A stretch of 64,000 bases of DNA from Polaromonas sp. AET17H-212 (GTDB lineage: Bacteria; Pseudomonadota; Gammaproteobacteria; Burkholderiales; Burkholderiaceae_C). The stretch covers positions 1-64,000 of the forward strand of contig NZ_NBZW01000013.1 in NCBI RefSeq assembly GCF_002379085.1, written 5' to 3'. A program made the translations under genes and the position numbers. Within the stretch, counting starts at the first letter, position 1; every line of letters starts with the position of its first letter. Under the pieces are notes generated by a model. It was not told the DNA's origin and made no database searches. It saw only the letters and a list, made by a program, of their open reading frames with translations. This document shows, piece by piece, positions 36,346-45,555 of this stretch.

Positions 36346-37316
36346 TGACCAACGCGACCCAAAAATCCCTGCTCCACAGCTCGCGCCTCAAGCCTTGGGA
36401 GCCGGTGCTGTGGCTGCTGGCCTTTGCCTCGCCGCTGCTGCTGTCCAGCCACGCGCTGATCATCAACGAGATCGCCATCGTGGCGCTGTTTGCCATTTCG
36501 CTGGACCTGATCCTCGGCTACACCGGCATCGTCTCGCTGGGCCATGCCGCGTTTTTCGGCATGGGCGCCTATGCCGCGGCGCTGTTTGCCAAACACGTGA
36601 TGCCCGATCCACTGGTCGGCCTGGCCTTTGCGATCGGCGTCTCGACCCTGCTCGGCGCGATCTGCAGCCTGACCATCATGCGCGGCAGCGACCTGACGCG
36701 GCTGATGGTCACGCTGGGCATGGGCCTGATCCTGATGGAGCTGGCGAACCGGCTGGACTGGCTGACCGGCGGCGCCGACGGCCTGCAGGGTGTGCTCATG
36801 GGGCCGCTGCTCGGCACCTTCGAGTTCGACCTGTCCGGCCGCACCGCGGCGTATTACTCGCTGTGTATCGGCCTGGTGTTTTTTGTGCTGGCCCGGCGCC
36901 TGGTGCATTCACCCTTCGGCGCCACGCTGATGGCGATTCGCGACAACCGCCTGCGCGCCATGGCCATCGGCATTCCGGTGCATTCGAGGCTGGCGCTGGT
37001 CTACACGGTGTCGGCCGGTGTGGCCGGTGCGGCGGGGGCCTTGCTCGCGCAGACCACCGGTTTTGCCTCGCTCGACGTGTTCGACTTTCACCGCTCCGCC
37101 GACGTGATGCTGGTGCTGGTGGTCGGCGGTGTCGGCTGGCTCTATGGCGGCATTGTCGGCGCGGTGGTGTTCAAGCTGATGCAGGACACCTTGTCGAGCA
37201 TCACGCCCCAGTACTGGACCTTCTGGATCGGCCTGTTCCTGGTGGTGCTGGTGCTGGTCGGGCGCGAGCGCCTGCTGCGGCCCTGGACCTGGTTCCGGAA
37301 GCGGGGCGGCGCATGA
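36345..37316 (+). CDS. livM: branched-chain-type ABC permease LivM-like
   Basis: A 323-residue membrane protein. EIAIVALFAISLDLILGYTG and VSLGHAAFFGMGAYAAALF are LivM landmarks, and AIRDNRLRAMAIGIPVHSRL is the ATPase-facing loop. The start overlaps livH by one base and the stop overlaps livG by four, so the unit is tightly coupled. Confidence 0.9.
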   Translation: MTNATQKSLLHSSRLKPWEPVLWLLAFASPLLLSSHALIINEIAIVALFAISLDLILGYTGIVSLGHAAFFGMGAYAAALFAKHVMPDPLVGLAFAIGVSTLLGAICSLTIMRGSDLTRLMVTLGMGLILMELANRLDWLTGGADGLQGVLMGPLLGTFEFDLSGRTAAYYSLCIGLVFFVLARRLVHSPFGATLMAIRDNRLRAMAIGIPVHSRLALVYTVSAGVAGAAGALLAQTTGFASLDVFDFHRSADVMLVLVVGGVGWLYGGIVGAVVFKLMQDTLSSITPQYWTFWIGLFLVVLVLVGRERLLRPWTWFRKRGGA

Positions 37317-38089
37317 CACAGACCGTGCTTCAGGCCAGCGGCCTGGTGATGCGTTTTGGCGGCATCACGGCGACCAACAACGTCACGCTGAATTTGCAAC
37401 AAGGCGCGCGCCACGCGCTGATCGGTCCCAACGGCGCCGGAAAAACCACGCTGATCAATCTGCTGACGGGTGTGCTGCAGCCGACCGAAGGGCGCATCAC
37501 CCTGCTCGGCGAAGACATCACGCAACTGGCGCCGCACCAGCGTGTGCAGCGCGGCATGGTGCGCACCTTCCAGATCAACCAGCTGTTCGACTCCCTGACC
37601 CCGCTGCAGACGCTGGCGCTGACGGTGTCGCAACACCAGGGCCTGGGCCTGCGCTGGTGGCAGGCGCTGGGGCGCAACGCCGCGGTGAGCGAGCGCTGTG
37701 CACAGCTGCTGGAGCAGTTTCATTTGACCGAGGTGATGGACCAGCCGACCCGCGTGCTGGCCTACGGCAAGCGCCGGCTGCTGGAAATTGCGATTGCGCT
37801 GGCCTGCGAGCCGCGCGTGCTGCTGCTCGACGAGCCGGTGGCCGGGGTGCCGGCCGGCGAACGCGAGGAACTGCTGCAAACCGTGGCGGCCTTGCCGGCC
37901 GACGTGTCGGTGCTGCTGATCGAACACGACATGGACCTGGTGTTCAGCTTTGCCACACGCATGACGGTGCTGGTCAACGGCACGGTGCTGACCGAGGGCG
38001 ACCCGGACCAGATTGCCAACGATCCCGAAGTCAAGGCGGTCTACCTGGGTCATGGCGAAGATGCCAAAGGGGAGGCCCGGCATGACTGA
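37313..38089 (+). CDS. livG: branched-chain-type ABC ATPase LivG-like
   Basis: A 258-residue ATPase. Walker A is GPNGAGKTTLINLLTG (about 38-53). The signature region reads LAYGKRRLLEIAIAL, and Walker B is VLLLDEPVAGV. LIEHDMDLVF supplies the switch histidine. RFGGITATNNVTL is the LivG-type start. It follows the overlapping livM stop. Confidence 0.92.
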   Translation: MTQTVLQASGLVMRFGGITATNNVTLNLQQGARHALIGPNGAGKTTLINLLTGVLQPTEGRITLLGEDITQLAPHQRVQRGMVRTFQINQLFDSLTPLQTLALTVSQHQGLGLRWWQALGRNAAVSERCAQLLEQFHLTEVMDQPTRVLAYGKRRLLEIAIALACEPRVLLLDEPVAGVPAGEREELLQTVAALPADVSVLLIEHDMDLVFSFATRMTVLVNGTVLTEGDPDQIANDPEVKAVYLGHGEDAKGEARHD

Positions 38090-38786
38090 ACTGCTTCGGG
38101 TTGACAAGCTCAGCGCCGGTTATGGCGAGGCGGTGGTGCTGCAGGGCGTCTCGCTGTCGCTGGACGAAGGCAAGACGCTGGCGCTGCTGGGGCGCAACGG
38201 CACCGGCAAGACCACGCTGATCAACACGCTGGCCGGCGCCACGCGCCAGCACGGCGGCAGCATCACGCTGGCGGGCAAGGCGCTGCACAAGATGGCGCCG
38301 CATGAACGCGCAGCCGCCGGCATAGGCTGGGTGCCGCAGGAGCGCAACATTTTCAAGTCGCTGACGGTGCATGAAAACCTGACCGCGGTGGCGCGGCCGG
38401 GCCGCTGGACGCCGGACCGGGTGTACGAGATGTTCCCGCGCCTGGGCGAACGCAAGGGCAACCTGGGCACGCAGCTGTCGGGCGGCGAGCAGCAGATGCT
38501 GGCGGTCGGCCGCGCGCTGGTGCTCAACCCGCGCCTGCTGCTGCTCGACGAGCCGCTCGAAGGCCTGGCGCCCATCATTGTCGAGGAGCTGCTGCTGGCG
38601 ATTCGCCGCGTGACGCGGGACGAGGGCCTGTCGGCCATCATCGTCGAGCAGCATCCGCAGGCGATCCTGAGAATCTCCGACAGCGCGGTGGTGCTGGACC
38701 GCGGCACGGTGGTGCATGCCGGCACGGCGGACGAGTTGCTCGACCAGCCGCAACTGCTCGAGCAACTGCTGGGCGTGGCACGTTGA
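38082..38786 (+). CDS. livF: branched-chain-type ABC ATPase LivF-like
   Basis: A 234-residue ATPase with Walker A GRNGTGKTTLINTL, signature LSGGEQQMLAVGRAL, Walker B LLLLDEPLEGLAP and switch VEQH. The text VPQERNIFKSLTVHENL is LivF-specific. Its ATG overlaps livG by eight bases. With livG, livH, livM and the receptor it completes a high-affinity importer. Confidence 0.92.
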   Translation: MTELLRVDKLSAGYGEAVVLQGVSLSLDEGKTLALLGRNGTGKTTLINTLAGATRQHGGSITLAGKALHKMAPHERAAAGIGWVPQERNIFKSLTVHENLTAVARPGRWTPDRVYEMFPRLGERKGNLGTQLSGGEQQMLAVGRALVLNPRLLLLDEPLEGLAPIIVEELLLAIRRVTRDEGLSAIIVEQHPQAILRISDSAVVLDRGTVVHAGTADELLDQPQLLEQLLGVAR

Positions 38787-38805
38787 CCCTGAGGGGTGGA
38801 TGGAC

Positions 38806-38866
38806 TGCTATTTAATTGATAGCTGGTTGCGTACGGTAGACAAGGGCTGGAGGCACTTTTGATGCA
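38806..38866 (+). repeat. interspersed repeat family, copy 7
   Basis: GCTATTTAATTGATAGC hairpin, then TGGTTGCGTACG, GACAAGGGCTGGAGGCA and CTTTTGATGCAT. It lies 20 bases after the livF stop and before the next Bug gene. Confidence 0.85.
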
Positions 38867-38953
38867 TGGCCCTGCCGGCGCAACCCGTGGCCGGCTCCGG
38901 CCGCGCCGCCGGATGGACCAAAATGGCGCGATGCCAACGATCGCAAGGACACC

Positions 38954-39919
38954 ATGATTTTTCAACGCCTGGCCGGCAGCCTGCTGGCCTTCCTGGTGCT
39001 GGCCCTGCCGGCTGCGGCCCAGACCTTTCCCAGCAAGCCGATCCGCATCGTTGTGCCCTTTGGGGCCGGCGGCGTGGCCGACCTGACGGCGCGCACGGTG
39101 GCGCAAAAACTCAGCGAGTCGCTGGGCCAGCCGGTGGTGGTTGACAACAAGCCCGGCGCCGGTGGCGTGGCGGCCGGCGAGATGGTGGCGCGGGCCGAGC
39201 CCGACGGCCACACCCTGCTGCTGATGTCCAACGGCACAGCGGTCAGTGCGGGCCTGTTCAAGTCGCTGCCGTTTGATGCGCTGCGCGACTTCGCGCCGGT
39301 TTCCACGCTGGGCTTTTTTGACATCGCCGTGGTGACGCCTGCCGATTCGAAATTCAGGACCCTGGGCGACCTGCTGGCTTTTGCCAGGGCCAACCCCGGC
39401 AAGCTCAACCTTGGCAGCATCAACATCGGCAGCACGCAAAACCTGGCGGCCGAGCTGTTCAAGATCAGCTCCGGCGCCGATGTGCAGATTGTTCCGTTCA
39501 ACGGCACGCCGGCGGTGGTCACGGCCCTGCGTGGCGGCCAGATCGACGCCGCGGTGGAAATCCTCGGCCCCATCCTGCCGCAGATCCGGGCCGGCGCCCT
39601 GCGTGCGCTGGCCGTCACCGGCGACAGGCGCGCCGCGGTGCTGCCCGAGGTGCCGACGGCCAAGGAAAGCGGCCTGCCCACTTTTCTGGCCTCCAGCTGG
39701 AACGCGCTGGCCGCGCCGGCCAAAACACCGCCCGGCGTGATCGCGCGGCTGAACCGGGAGGTGGTGGCCGCCGTCAACGCGCCGGAGGTCCGCAGGAAGC
39801 TGGCGGAATTGAACGTCGAAGCGCGCGGCAGCTCGCCCGAACAGGCCGCCGAACTGCTGGCCGGTGAAACCAGGCGCTGGGGCGAGGTGATCCGGCGCGC
39901 CAGGATTCCGACGCAGTAA
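38954..39919 (+). CDS. Bug/TctC-family solute-binding protein
   Basis: A 321-residue receptor: signal peptide MIFQRLAGSLLAFLVLALPA to AAAQ, Bug motif SKPIRIVVPFGAGGVADLTA, and VPFNGTPAVVTALRGGQIDA. It precedes the 6-PGDH-like reductase by 63 bases and may share its operon. Ligand unknown; an aromatic or dicarboxylic acid is suggested by the surroundings. Confidence 0.9.
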   Translation: MIFQRLAGSLLAFLVLALPAAAQTFPSKPIRIVVPFGAGGVADLTARTVAQKLSESLGQPVVVDNKPGAGGVAAGEMVARAEPDGHTLLLMSNGTAVSAGLFKSLPFDALRDFAPVSTLGFFDIAVVTPADSKFRTLGDLLAFARANPGKLNLGSINIGSTQNLAAELFKISSGADVQIVPFNGTPAVVTALRGGQIDAAVEILGPILPQIRAGALRALAVTGDRRAAVLPEVPTAKESGLPTFLASSWNALAAPAKTPPGVIARLNREVVAAVNAPEVRRKLAELNVEARGSSPEQAAELLAGETRRWGEVIRRARIPTQ

Positions 39920-39982
39920 CGAAGCGCATGAAGCGATCGGGTCGGCGACAAGGCGGACCCATCAACCACAGGAGAAGCATCC

Positions 39983-40888
39983 GTGAAGTTTGAACATATC
40001 GGCATGGTGGGTTATGGCGAGGTCGGCAAAGTTTTCACCGCCGGCCTCAAGGACAAGGTGGCGGGCATCAGCGCCTGGGACCTGACCTTCGAGGCGCCGG
40101 CTGTGCGCGAGGCGCAGCGCGCCCATGCGGCGCAGGCCGGTGTGGCGGCCTGTGCGTCCATGGCGGAGCTGTGCGGGCGGGCCGACCTGCTCATCTCGGC
40201 GGTCACGGCGTCCAACACGCTGGCCGTGGCGCAGGCGGCCGCCGCCCATGTCCGGCGCGGCACGGTTTTCCTGGACCTGAATTCCGCGTCACCCGGCAGC
40301 AAGCAGCAGGCCGCGGCCCTGATAGACGCCGCCGGCGGGCACTATGTCGAAGCCGGTGTGATGACCTCGGTGCCGCCCTACGGCATCCGGGTGCCCATGC
40401 TGCTGGGCGGCGCGCGTGCAGCCGAACTGGCCGGCGTGCTGGCGGGCTGGGGCATGGATGCGAAGGCGGTCAGCGAGCAGCTCGGTGTGGCCAGCGCCAT
40501 CAAGATGTGCCGCAGCGTGATGATCAAGGGCCTGGAGGCGCTGGTGATCGAGAGTTACACCACCGCCCGCGCCTACGGCGTGGAAGACCATGTGTTGCCG
40601 ACGCTGGCTGAAACCTTCCCCAGCATTGACTGGGAAAAGCAGGGCGCCTACTTTTTCAGCCGCGTGGTGCAGCACGGCCAGCGCCGTGCCGAGGAAATGC
40701 GCGAGGCGGCCAACACCGTGCGCGAGGCCGGCGGCGGCTTCGCGCCCTTTATGGCCTCGGCCATTGCCGACAAGCAGCAGTGGGTGGCCGACCAGGCGAG
40801 GGCCGGCGTGTTTGCCGGCCTGGGCAAGGACGCCCGCTGGCAGGACTACGCAGACCGCCTGCTGGCCGCTGTGCCGAAGGCGCCGTAG
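39983..40888 (+). CDS. NAD(P)-dependent oxidoreductase, 6-phosphogluconate dehydrogenase-like with DUF1932
   Basis: A 301-residue protein. The N-terminal Rossmann domain has IGMVGYGEVGKVF and FLDLNSASPGSKQQ. The C-terminal domain (about 185-260) fits DUF1932: SAIKMCRSVMIKGLEALVIE. It is related to hydroxyacid reductases but its substrate is not known. It lies between a Bug receptor and the convergent LysR regulator of the protocatechuate cluster, which hints at a side role in that pathway. Confidence 0.75.
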   Translation: MKFEHIGMVGYGEVGKVFTAGLKDKVAGISAWDLTFEAPAVREAQRAHAAQAGVAACASMAELCGRADLLISAVTASNTLAVAQAAAAHVRRGTVFLDLNSASPGSKQQAAALIDAAGGHYVEAGVMTSVPPYGIRVPMLLGGARAAELAGVLAGWGMDAKAVSEQLGVASAIKMCRSVMIKGLEALVIESYTTARAYGVEDHVLPTLAETFPSIDWEKQGAYFFSRVVQHGQRRAEEMREAANTVREAGGGFAPFMASAIADKQQWVADQARAGVFAGLGKDARWQDYADRLLAAVPKAP

Positions 40889-40943
40889 CGACGGATTCCG
40901 GAGACTGCGGGCGCCTGTCCAGGAGCCATGGGTCTGGGCAAGG

Positions 40944-41876
40944 TCAGGCGTAAGGCTTGATGGCCTCGACCACCACCGACTTGACCACCTCGATCGCCAT
41001 TTTCTGCGTGTCGGTGCTGGCGCGGCGCGAGGAGCGCGCCAGCATCAGCTCGCTCATGATGCGCGGAGAGTGGATGCTGCGCAGCAGGAAGGGCTCGGGA
41101 TCATGGACGTTGCTCAGCGTGTAGCTGGGCAAGACGGCATGGCCCATGCCCTCCTTGACCAGGCTCAGGATGGCGTTCAGGCCGTCCACCTCCAGCGTGA
41201 TCTGCGGCTTGCGGCCTATCGTGATCATTTCGCTCTCAATCAGGATGCGGAAGGCGTTCGGGCGGCTGGGCAGGATCAGCGGCAGCTCGGCCACCTCGGC
41301 GAGGCTGATGGGCTGCCGCTTGCCTGCCTTGCCCTTTTTCGCAGCCCCGGGCTTGCTGCTGGTCCGGGGGGAAATCAGCACCAGTTCTTCGGTGTGCAGT
41401 GTCGTGATGTCCAGCTCGGGCGAGCGCTCCGAGTTGTAGAGCACGGCCATGTCGAGGTTGCCGACGCGCAGGCCCTCGTGCATGAGCACGGAAAAGCCTT
41501 CGGTCAGCGTCAGCTGGGCGTGCGGCAACTGCTGGCGGAAAGCCCGGGTGAGCGGCACCGTGATGAGTTTGGACAGGCTGGGCGGCAGGCCGATGGACAC
41601 CCGTCCGGCCAGGGCGCCGCGTGCGGCGCCCAGTTCTTCGCGGGCCACCTCCACCTGGTGCAGGATGCCGCGCCCATGCTTGAGCAGCAGCTTGCCGGCT
41701 TCCGTCGGGATGGCGCCGCGCCCGTTGCGGGTCAGCAGGTTCTGCCGCAGCTCCACCTCCAGCAGGCGGATCTGGCGGCTCAGCGCCGGCTGGGCAATGT
41801 CCAGCGCAATGGAGGCGCGCGTGAAGCTGCCGAGTTCGGCCACGCGCACAAAATATTCAAGCTGCTTGAGGTCCAT
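40944..41876 (-). CDS. LysR-family regulator of the protocatechuate 4,5-cleavage operon
   Basis: A 310-residue LysR protein. The HTH (about 2-60) has MDLKQLEYFVRVAELGSFTR, then QPALSRQIRLLEVELRQNLL; the effector domain follows with a lysine-rich insertion (SKPGAAKKGKAGKRQ, about 175-190). ATG 41876 gives the standard start. It is divergent from the pmd-type operon, with a perfect inverted repeat between them, so it probably activates that operon in response to a pathway intermediate (PmdR-like). Confidence 0.88.
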   Translation of the reverse strand: MDLKQLEYFVRVAELGSFTRASIALDIAQPALSRQIRLLEVELRQNLLTRNGRGAIPTEAGKLLLKHGRGILHQVEVAREELGAARGALAGRVSIGLPPSLSKLITVPLTRAFRQQLPHAQLTLTEGFSVLMHEGLRVGNLDMAVLYNSERSPELDITTLHTEELVLISPRTSSKPGAAKKGKAGKRQPISLAEVAELPLILPSRPNAFRILIESEMITIGRKPQITLEVDGLNAILSLVKEGMGHAVLPSYTLSNVHDPEPFLLRSIHSPRIMSELMLARSSRRASTDTQKMAIEVVKSVVVEAIKPYA

Positions 41877-41906
41877 GGCGGGAAGGGAAGCGGGTTGTCC
41901 TGAATG

Positions 41907-41944
41907 GATATAACAGGCGGCGATCAATGCCGGTATGTTATATC
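41907..41944. promoter_or_regulatory. candidate LysR operator of the pmd operon
   Basis: GATATAACA (41907-41915) and TGTTATATC (41936-41944) are perfect inverted arms with a 20-base spacer, in the 149-bp divergent gap. The arms are about 2.8 turns apart, suited to a LysR tetramer binding two sites. Confidence 0.65.
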
Positions 41945-42025
41945 AGCTAGAAACCGCGCTGCCTTGGCGCGAGGCGGAGCCGTCGTCACAATCAAAGGCA
42001 TGACCACCCACGCTGACCGACTGCC

Positions 42026-42718
42026 ATGACGACCGACATCAAGGGCATTTCCTCCATGGCCACGCGCCTGGTGCTGGCCGATCTGGTGGCAGCCTTCGAG
42101 CAGCAATCGGGCTGCCGCGTGGCCATCGAGTCGGTGGGCGGCGTCGATGCGGCCCGCCGCGTGCAGGCCGGCGAGGCCTTTGATGTCGTGATCCTGGCGT
42201 CCGACGCGATCGACAAGCTGATCGCCTCCGGCCATGTGCTGGCCGGCAGCAGGGTGGACCTGGTCCGCTCGGGCGTCGCCGTGGCCGTGCGCGCCGGTGC
42301 GCCCAGGCCCGACATTGCGACGGAGGATGCGCTGCGCGAGGCCGTGCGCGCCGCGCGCAGCATCAGTTACTCGACCGGGCCCAGCGGCGTGGCGCTGGCC
42401 GGCTTGTTCGAGCGCTGGGGCATCGCCGAGGAGATCAAGAACCGCATCGTCACACCGCCGCCGGGCGTGCCGGTCGGCTCGCTGGTGGCGCGCGGCGAGG
42501 TCGAGCTGGGCTTTCAGCAACTGAGCGAGCTGATGCACCTGGAGGGCATCACCGTGATGGGCGCCTTGCCGCCGGCGATCCAGATCATCACCACTTTTTC
42601 GGCCGGCGTCTGCAGCGGCACCCGCCACGCCGAAGCGGTGCGCGCCATGCTGGCCTTCATGAACACGCCGCAGGCCGCCGAGGCCAAGCGCCGCCAGGGC
42701 ATGGACCCGGCCGCCTGA
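42026..42718 (+). CDS. ModA-like periplasmic-binding-fold protein without signal peptide
   Basis: A 230-residue protein with the type-2 binding-protein fold seen in ModA: IKGISSMATRLVLADLVAAF, SGCRVAIESVGGVDAARRVQ, AFDVVILASDAIDKL, then STGPSGVALAGLFERWGI. The fold begins at residue 6, so there is no export signal and the protein should stay in the cytoplasm. It is the first gene of the pmd-type operon. In related operons a 4-oxalomesaconate tautomerase of the PrpF/GalD family is expected, and none is seen here. Function unknown; enzyme or effector-binding roles are both possible. Confidence 0.7.
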   Translation: MTTDIKGISSMATRLVLADLVAAFEQQSGCRVAIESVGGVDAARRVQAGEAFDVVILASDAIDKLIASGHVLAGSRVDLVRSGVAVAVRAGAPRPDIATEDALREAVRAARSISYSTGPSGVALAGLFERWGIAEEIKNRIVTPPPGVPVGSLVARGEVELGFQQLSELMHLEGITVMGALPPAIQIITTFSAGVCSGTRHAEAVRAMLAFMNTPQAAEAKRRQGMDPAA

Positions 42719-42757
42719 CCGACACCCCTTGCATCCACACGAGAACAGGAGACCTTT

Positions 42758-43798
42758 ATGAAAAAATCATTGATCATCGACTGCCACGGCCACTACACCA
42801 CCGCGCCCAAGGCGCTGGAAGTGTGGCGCAACCGGCAGATCGCCGGCATCAAGGACCCGGCCATGATGCCCAAGGTGGCTGAGCTGAAGATCAGCGACGA
42901 CGAGTTGCGCGAGTCGATCGAGACCAACCAGCTGCGCCTGATGAAAGAGCGCGGCAGCGACATCACGCTGTTTTCGCCGCGCGCCAGCTTCATGGCCCAC
43001 CACATCGGTGACTTCAATGTCTCGTCCACCTGGGCGGCCATCTGCAACGAACTCTGCTACCGCGTCAGCCAGCTCTTTCCCGACCACTTCGTGCCGGTGG
43101 CGATGTTGCCGCAGTCGCCCGGCGTCGATCCGGCCACCTGCATCCCCGAGCTGGAAAAGTGCGTAAAAGAGTACGGCAATGTCGGCATCAACCTCAACCC
43201 CGATCCGTCGGGCGGTCACTGGACCTCGCCGCCGCTGTCCGACAAACACTGGTACCCGATCTACGAGAAGATGGTCGAGTACGACATCCCCGCGATGATC
43301 CATGTGAGTACCAGCTGCAACGCCTGCTTTCACACCACCGGCGCGCACTACCTGAACGCCGACACCACGGCCTTCATGCAGTGCCTGACCTCGGACCTGT
43401 TCAAGGACTTCCCGACGCTGCGCTTCCTGATTCCCCACGGCGGCGGCGCCGTGCCCTACCACTGGGGGCGCTTCCGCGGCCTGGCGCAGGAGCTGAAAAA
43501 GCCGCTGCTGTCCGAGCATCTGCTCAACAACATCTACTTCGACACCTGCGTCTACCACCAGCCGGGCATCGACCTGCTGAACACGGTGATCCCGGTGAAA
43601 AACGTGTTGTTCGCCTCCGAGATGATTGGTGCGGTGCGCGGCATCGATCCCGAAACCGGCAACTACTACGACGACACCAAGCGCTACATCGAGGCCAGCA
43701 AGATCCTCAGCGCGGAAGACCGCCACCAGATCTACGAGGCCAATGTGCGCCGTGTGTTTCCGCGCCTCGACGCGCGCCTCAAGGCCAAAAGCCTTTAA
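42758..43798 (+). CDS. ligJ: 4-oxalomesaconate hydratase
   Basis: A 346-residue amidohydrolase_2 protein. IIDCHGHYTT (H10 and H12 by position) gives the HxH metal pair, IHVSTSCNACFHTTGAHYLN and IPHGGGAVPYHWGRF the next histidines, and VLFASEMIGAVRG the late acidic motif. These are LigJ/PmdE features. It hydrates 4-oxalomesaconate (enol form) to 4-carboxy-4-hydroxy-2-oxoadipate in the protocatechuate 4,5-pathway. It is related to the truncated gene at 2578. Confidence 0.9.
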   Translation: MKKSLIIDCHGHYTTAPKALEVWRNRQIAGIKDPAMMPKVAELKISDDELRESIETNQLRLMKERGSDITLFSPRASFMAHHIGDFNVSSTWAAICNELCYRVSQLFPDHFVPVAMLPQSPGVDPATCIPELEKCVKEYGNVGINLNPDPSGGHWTSPPLSDKHWYPIYEKMVEYDIPAMIHVSTSCNACFHTTGAHYLNADTTAFMQCLTSDLFKDFPTLRFLIPHGGGAVPYHWGRFRGLAQELKKPLLSEHLLNNIYFDTCVYHQPGIDLLNTVIPVKNVLFASEMIGAVRGIDPETGNYYDDTKRYIEASKILSAEDRHQIYEANVRRVFPRLDARLKAKSL

Positions 43799-43816
43799 TT
43801 GACGGAGCTACGAATC

Positions 43817-44500
43817 ATGACCACACTGGGAATTGTCAAACGCAACATCGTGCGCGCCGACCAGGCCGCCGTCGCCCGGCTGACCCGCCTGGGCGCCGCC
43901 ACCGTGCACGAGGCGATGGGCCGCGTCGGACTGATGAAGCCCTACATGCGTCCCATCTACCGGGGCGCGCAGGTGTCGGGCACCGCGGTGACCGTGCTGC
44001 TGCACCCCGGCGACAACTGGATGCTGCATGTGGTGGCCGAGCAGATCCAGCCCGGCGACATCGTGGTGGCGGCCCTCACCGCCGACAATTGCGACGGCTT
44101 CTTTGGCGATCTGCTGGCCACGTCCTTCATGGCACGCGGCGCCCAGGCGCTGGTGATCGACGCCGGCGTGCGTGACGTCAAGACGCTCGAGGAAATGGGC
44201 TTCCCGGTCTGGAGCAAGGGCATCAGCGCCAAGGGCACGATCAAGGCCACGCTGGGCTCGGTGAACATTCCGGTGGTGTGCGCGGGTGTGAACGTCAACC
44301 CCGGCGACGCCGTGGTGGCCGACGACGACGGCGTGGTCGTCGTGCCGGCCGAATGGGTGAAAACGGTGGCTGACGCGGCCGAAGCCCGTGAAGCCCTCGA
44401 GGGCGAAAAGCGCGCCAAACTCGCCGCGGGCGTGCTGGGCCTGGACATGTACAACATGCGGGAGCCGCTGGCCAAGGCCGGCCTCAAGTACATCGACTGA
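43817..44500 (+). CDS. ligK: 4-carboxy-4-hydroxy-2-oxoadipate (CHA) aldolase
   Basis: A 227-residue RraA-fold class II aldolase. [53 protein letters not shown] with the GxxxD metal site ([10 protein letters not shown]) match LigK/PmdK/ProA. It splits CHA to pyruvate and oxaloacetate. ATG 43817 with GGAG before it is preferred to a TTG at 43799. It follows the hydratase directly. Confidence 0.92.
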   Translation: MTTLGIVKRNIVRADQAAVARLTRLGAATVHEAMGRVGLMKPYMRPIYRGAQVSGTAVTVLLHPGDNWMLHVVAEQIQPGDIVVAALTADNCDGFFGDLLATSFMARGAQALVIDAGVRDVKTLEEMGFPVWSKGISAKGTIKATLGSVNIPVVCAGVNVNPGDAVVADDDGVVVVPAEWVKTVADAAEAREALEGEKRAKLAAGVLGLDMYNMREPLAKAGLKYID

Positions 44501-44562
44501 AACGCTTTTTCGTTTTCCCCCTTCTGCTTTTTATTAACTGCCTGTTCAACCCGGTCATCCCC

Positions 44563-45555
44563 ATGTTCATTGCAACCCTTTGTTTGTCGCGCAGGCTGTC
44601 CATGGCGCTTGTCGCGGCCGCGCTTGCCGGCGCCTTCCCGCTGCTGGCGTCGGCCCAGCCCTATCCCGCCAAACCCGTCAAGGTTGTGGTCGGCTATTCG
44701 GCCGGCGGTGCGGTCGATGCGGTGGCCCGCACCGTGGGCCAGGCTATGTCGGTCAGCATGGGGCAGACCTTTGTGGTGGACAACAAGCCCGGGGCCGGCA
44801 CCAACATCGCCGTCAAGTCGGTCATCGCGGCCGAGCCCGATGGCTATACCCTGATGATGGCGGCCAATGCCCTGGCCGCCAACATGGCGCTGTACCAGCC
44901 CGCACCCTTCGATGCCGAGCGCGACCTGGTGGCGGTGTCACTGATCGGCCGCGTGCCGGTGGTGATTGCCGCCAATGCCAGCGCCCCTTATGCCAGCATC
45001 CAGCAGCTGATCGCCGCGGCCAGGGCCAAGCCGGGCAGCATTTCATTCGCCAGCCCGGGCAATGGCTCCACGCCGCATATGGCGGTGGAGTTCTTCAAGC
45101 GTGCGGCGGGCATCTCCCTGCTGCACATTCCCTACCGTGGCGGTTCGCAGGCGCTGACCGACGTGATCGGCGGCCAGCTGCCGCTGGTGGCTGTCAATGC
45201 ACTGGAAGTGCAGCCGCATGTGAAGAGCGGCAAGCTCAAGGTGCTGGCGGTGCTGAGCACCAACCGTTCGGCCATCTTTCCGGAGGTGCCGACCATCGCC
45301 GAGTCGGGCTTCCCCGGTTTTGAGGCCTCGGTCTGGTACGGCCTGGTGGCGCCGGCCGCCACGCCCAAGCCCATCGTGACCCGGCTCCACGCCGAGGTGC
45401 AGAAAGCCCTGCAGACCAAAGAAGTGCGCGACCGCATGACGGCTGTCGGCGGCGAGGTGCTGCCCGGCAGCGCCGAGATGTTTGCCGCCCTGATTCGCTC
45501 CGAACGCCAGCGCTACGAAAAACTGGTGCGCGAAGCCAACATCAAGCCTGACTGA
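44563..45555 (+). CDS. Bug/TctC-family solute-binding protein in the pmd operon
   Basis: A 330-residue receptor with signal peptide ending near LLASAQ and Bug motif AKPVKVVVGYSAGGAVDAVA; IPYRGGSQALTDVIGGQLPL follows. It is embedded between ligK and ligI and its stop overlaps the ligI start by one base, so it is expressed with the pathway. The ligand may be protocatechuate or a related acid. No TctAB is linked. Confidence 0.9.
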   Translation: MFIATLCLSRRLSMALVAAALAGAFPLLASAQPYPAKPVKVVVGYSAGGAVDAVARTVGQAMSVSMGQTFVVDNKPGAGTNIAVKSVIAAEPDGYTLMMAANALAANMALYQPAPFDAERDLVAVSLIGRVPVVIAANASAPYASIQQLIAAARAKPGSISFASPGNGSTPHMAVEFFKRAAGISLLHIPYRGGSQALTDVIGGQLPLVAVNALEVQPHVKSGKLKVLAVLSTNRSAIFPEVPTIAESGFPGFEASVWYGLVAPAATPKPIVTRLHAEVQKALQTKEVRDRMTAVGGEVLPGSAEMFAALIRSERQRYEKLVREANIKPD

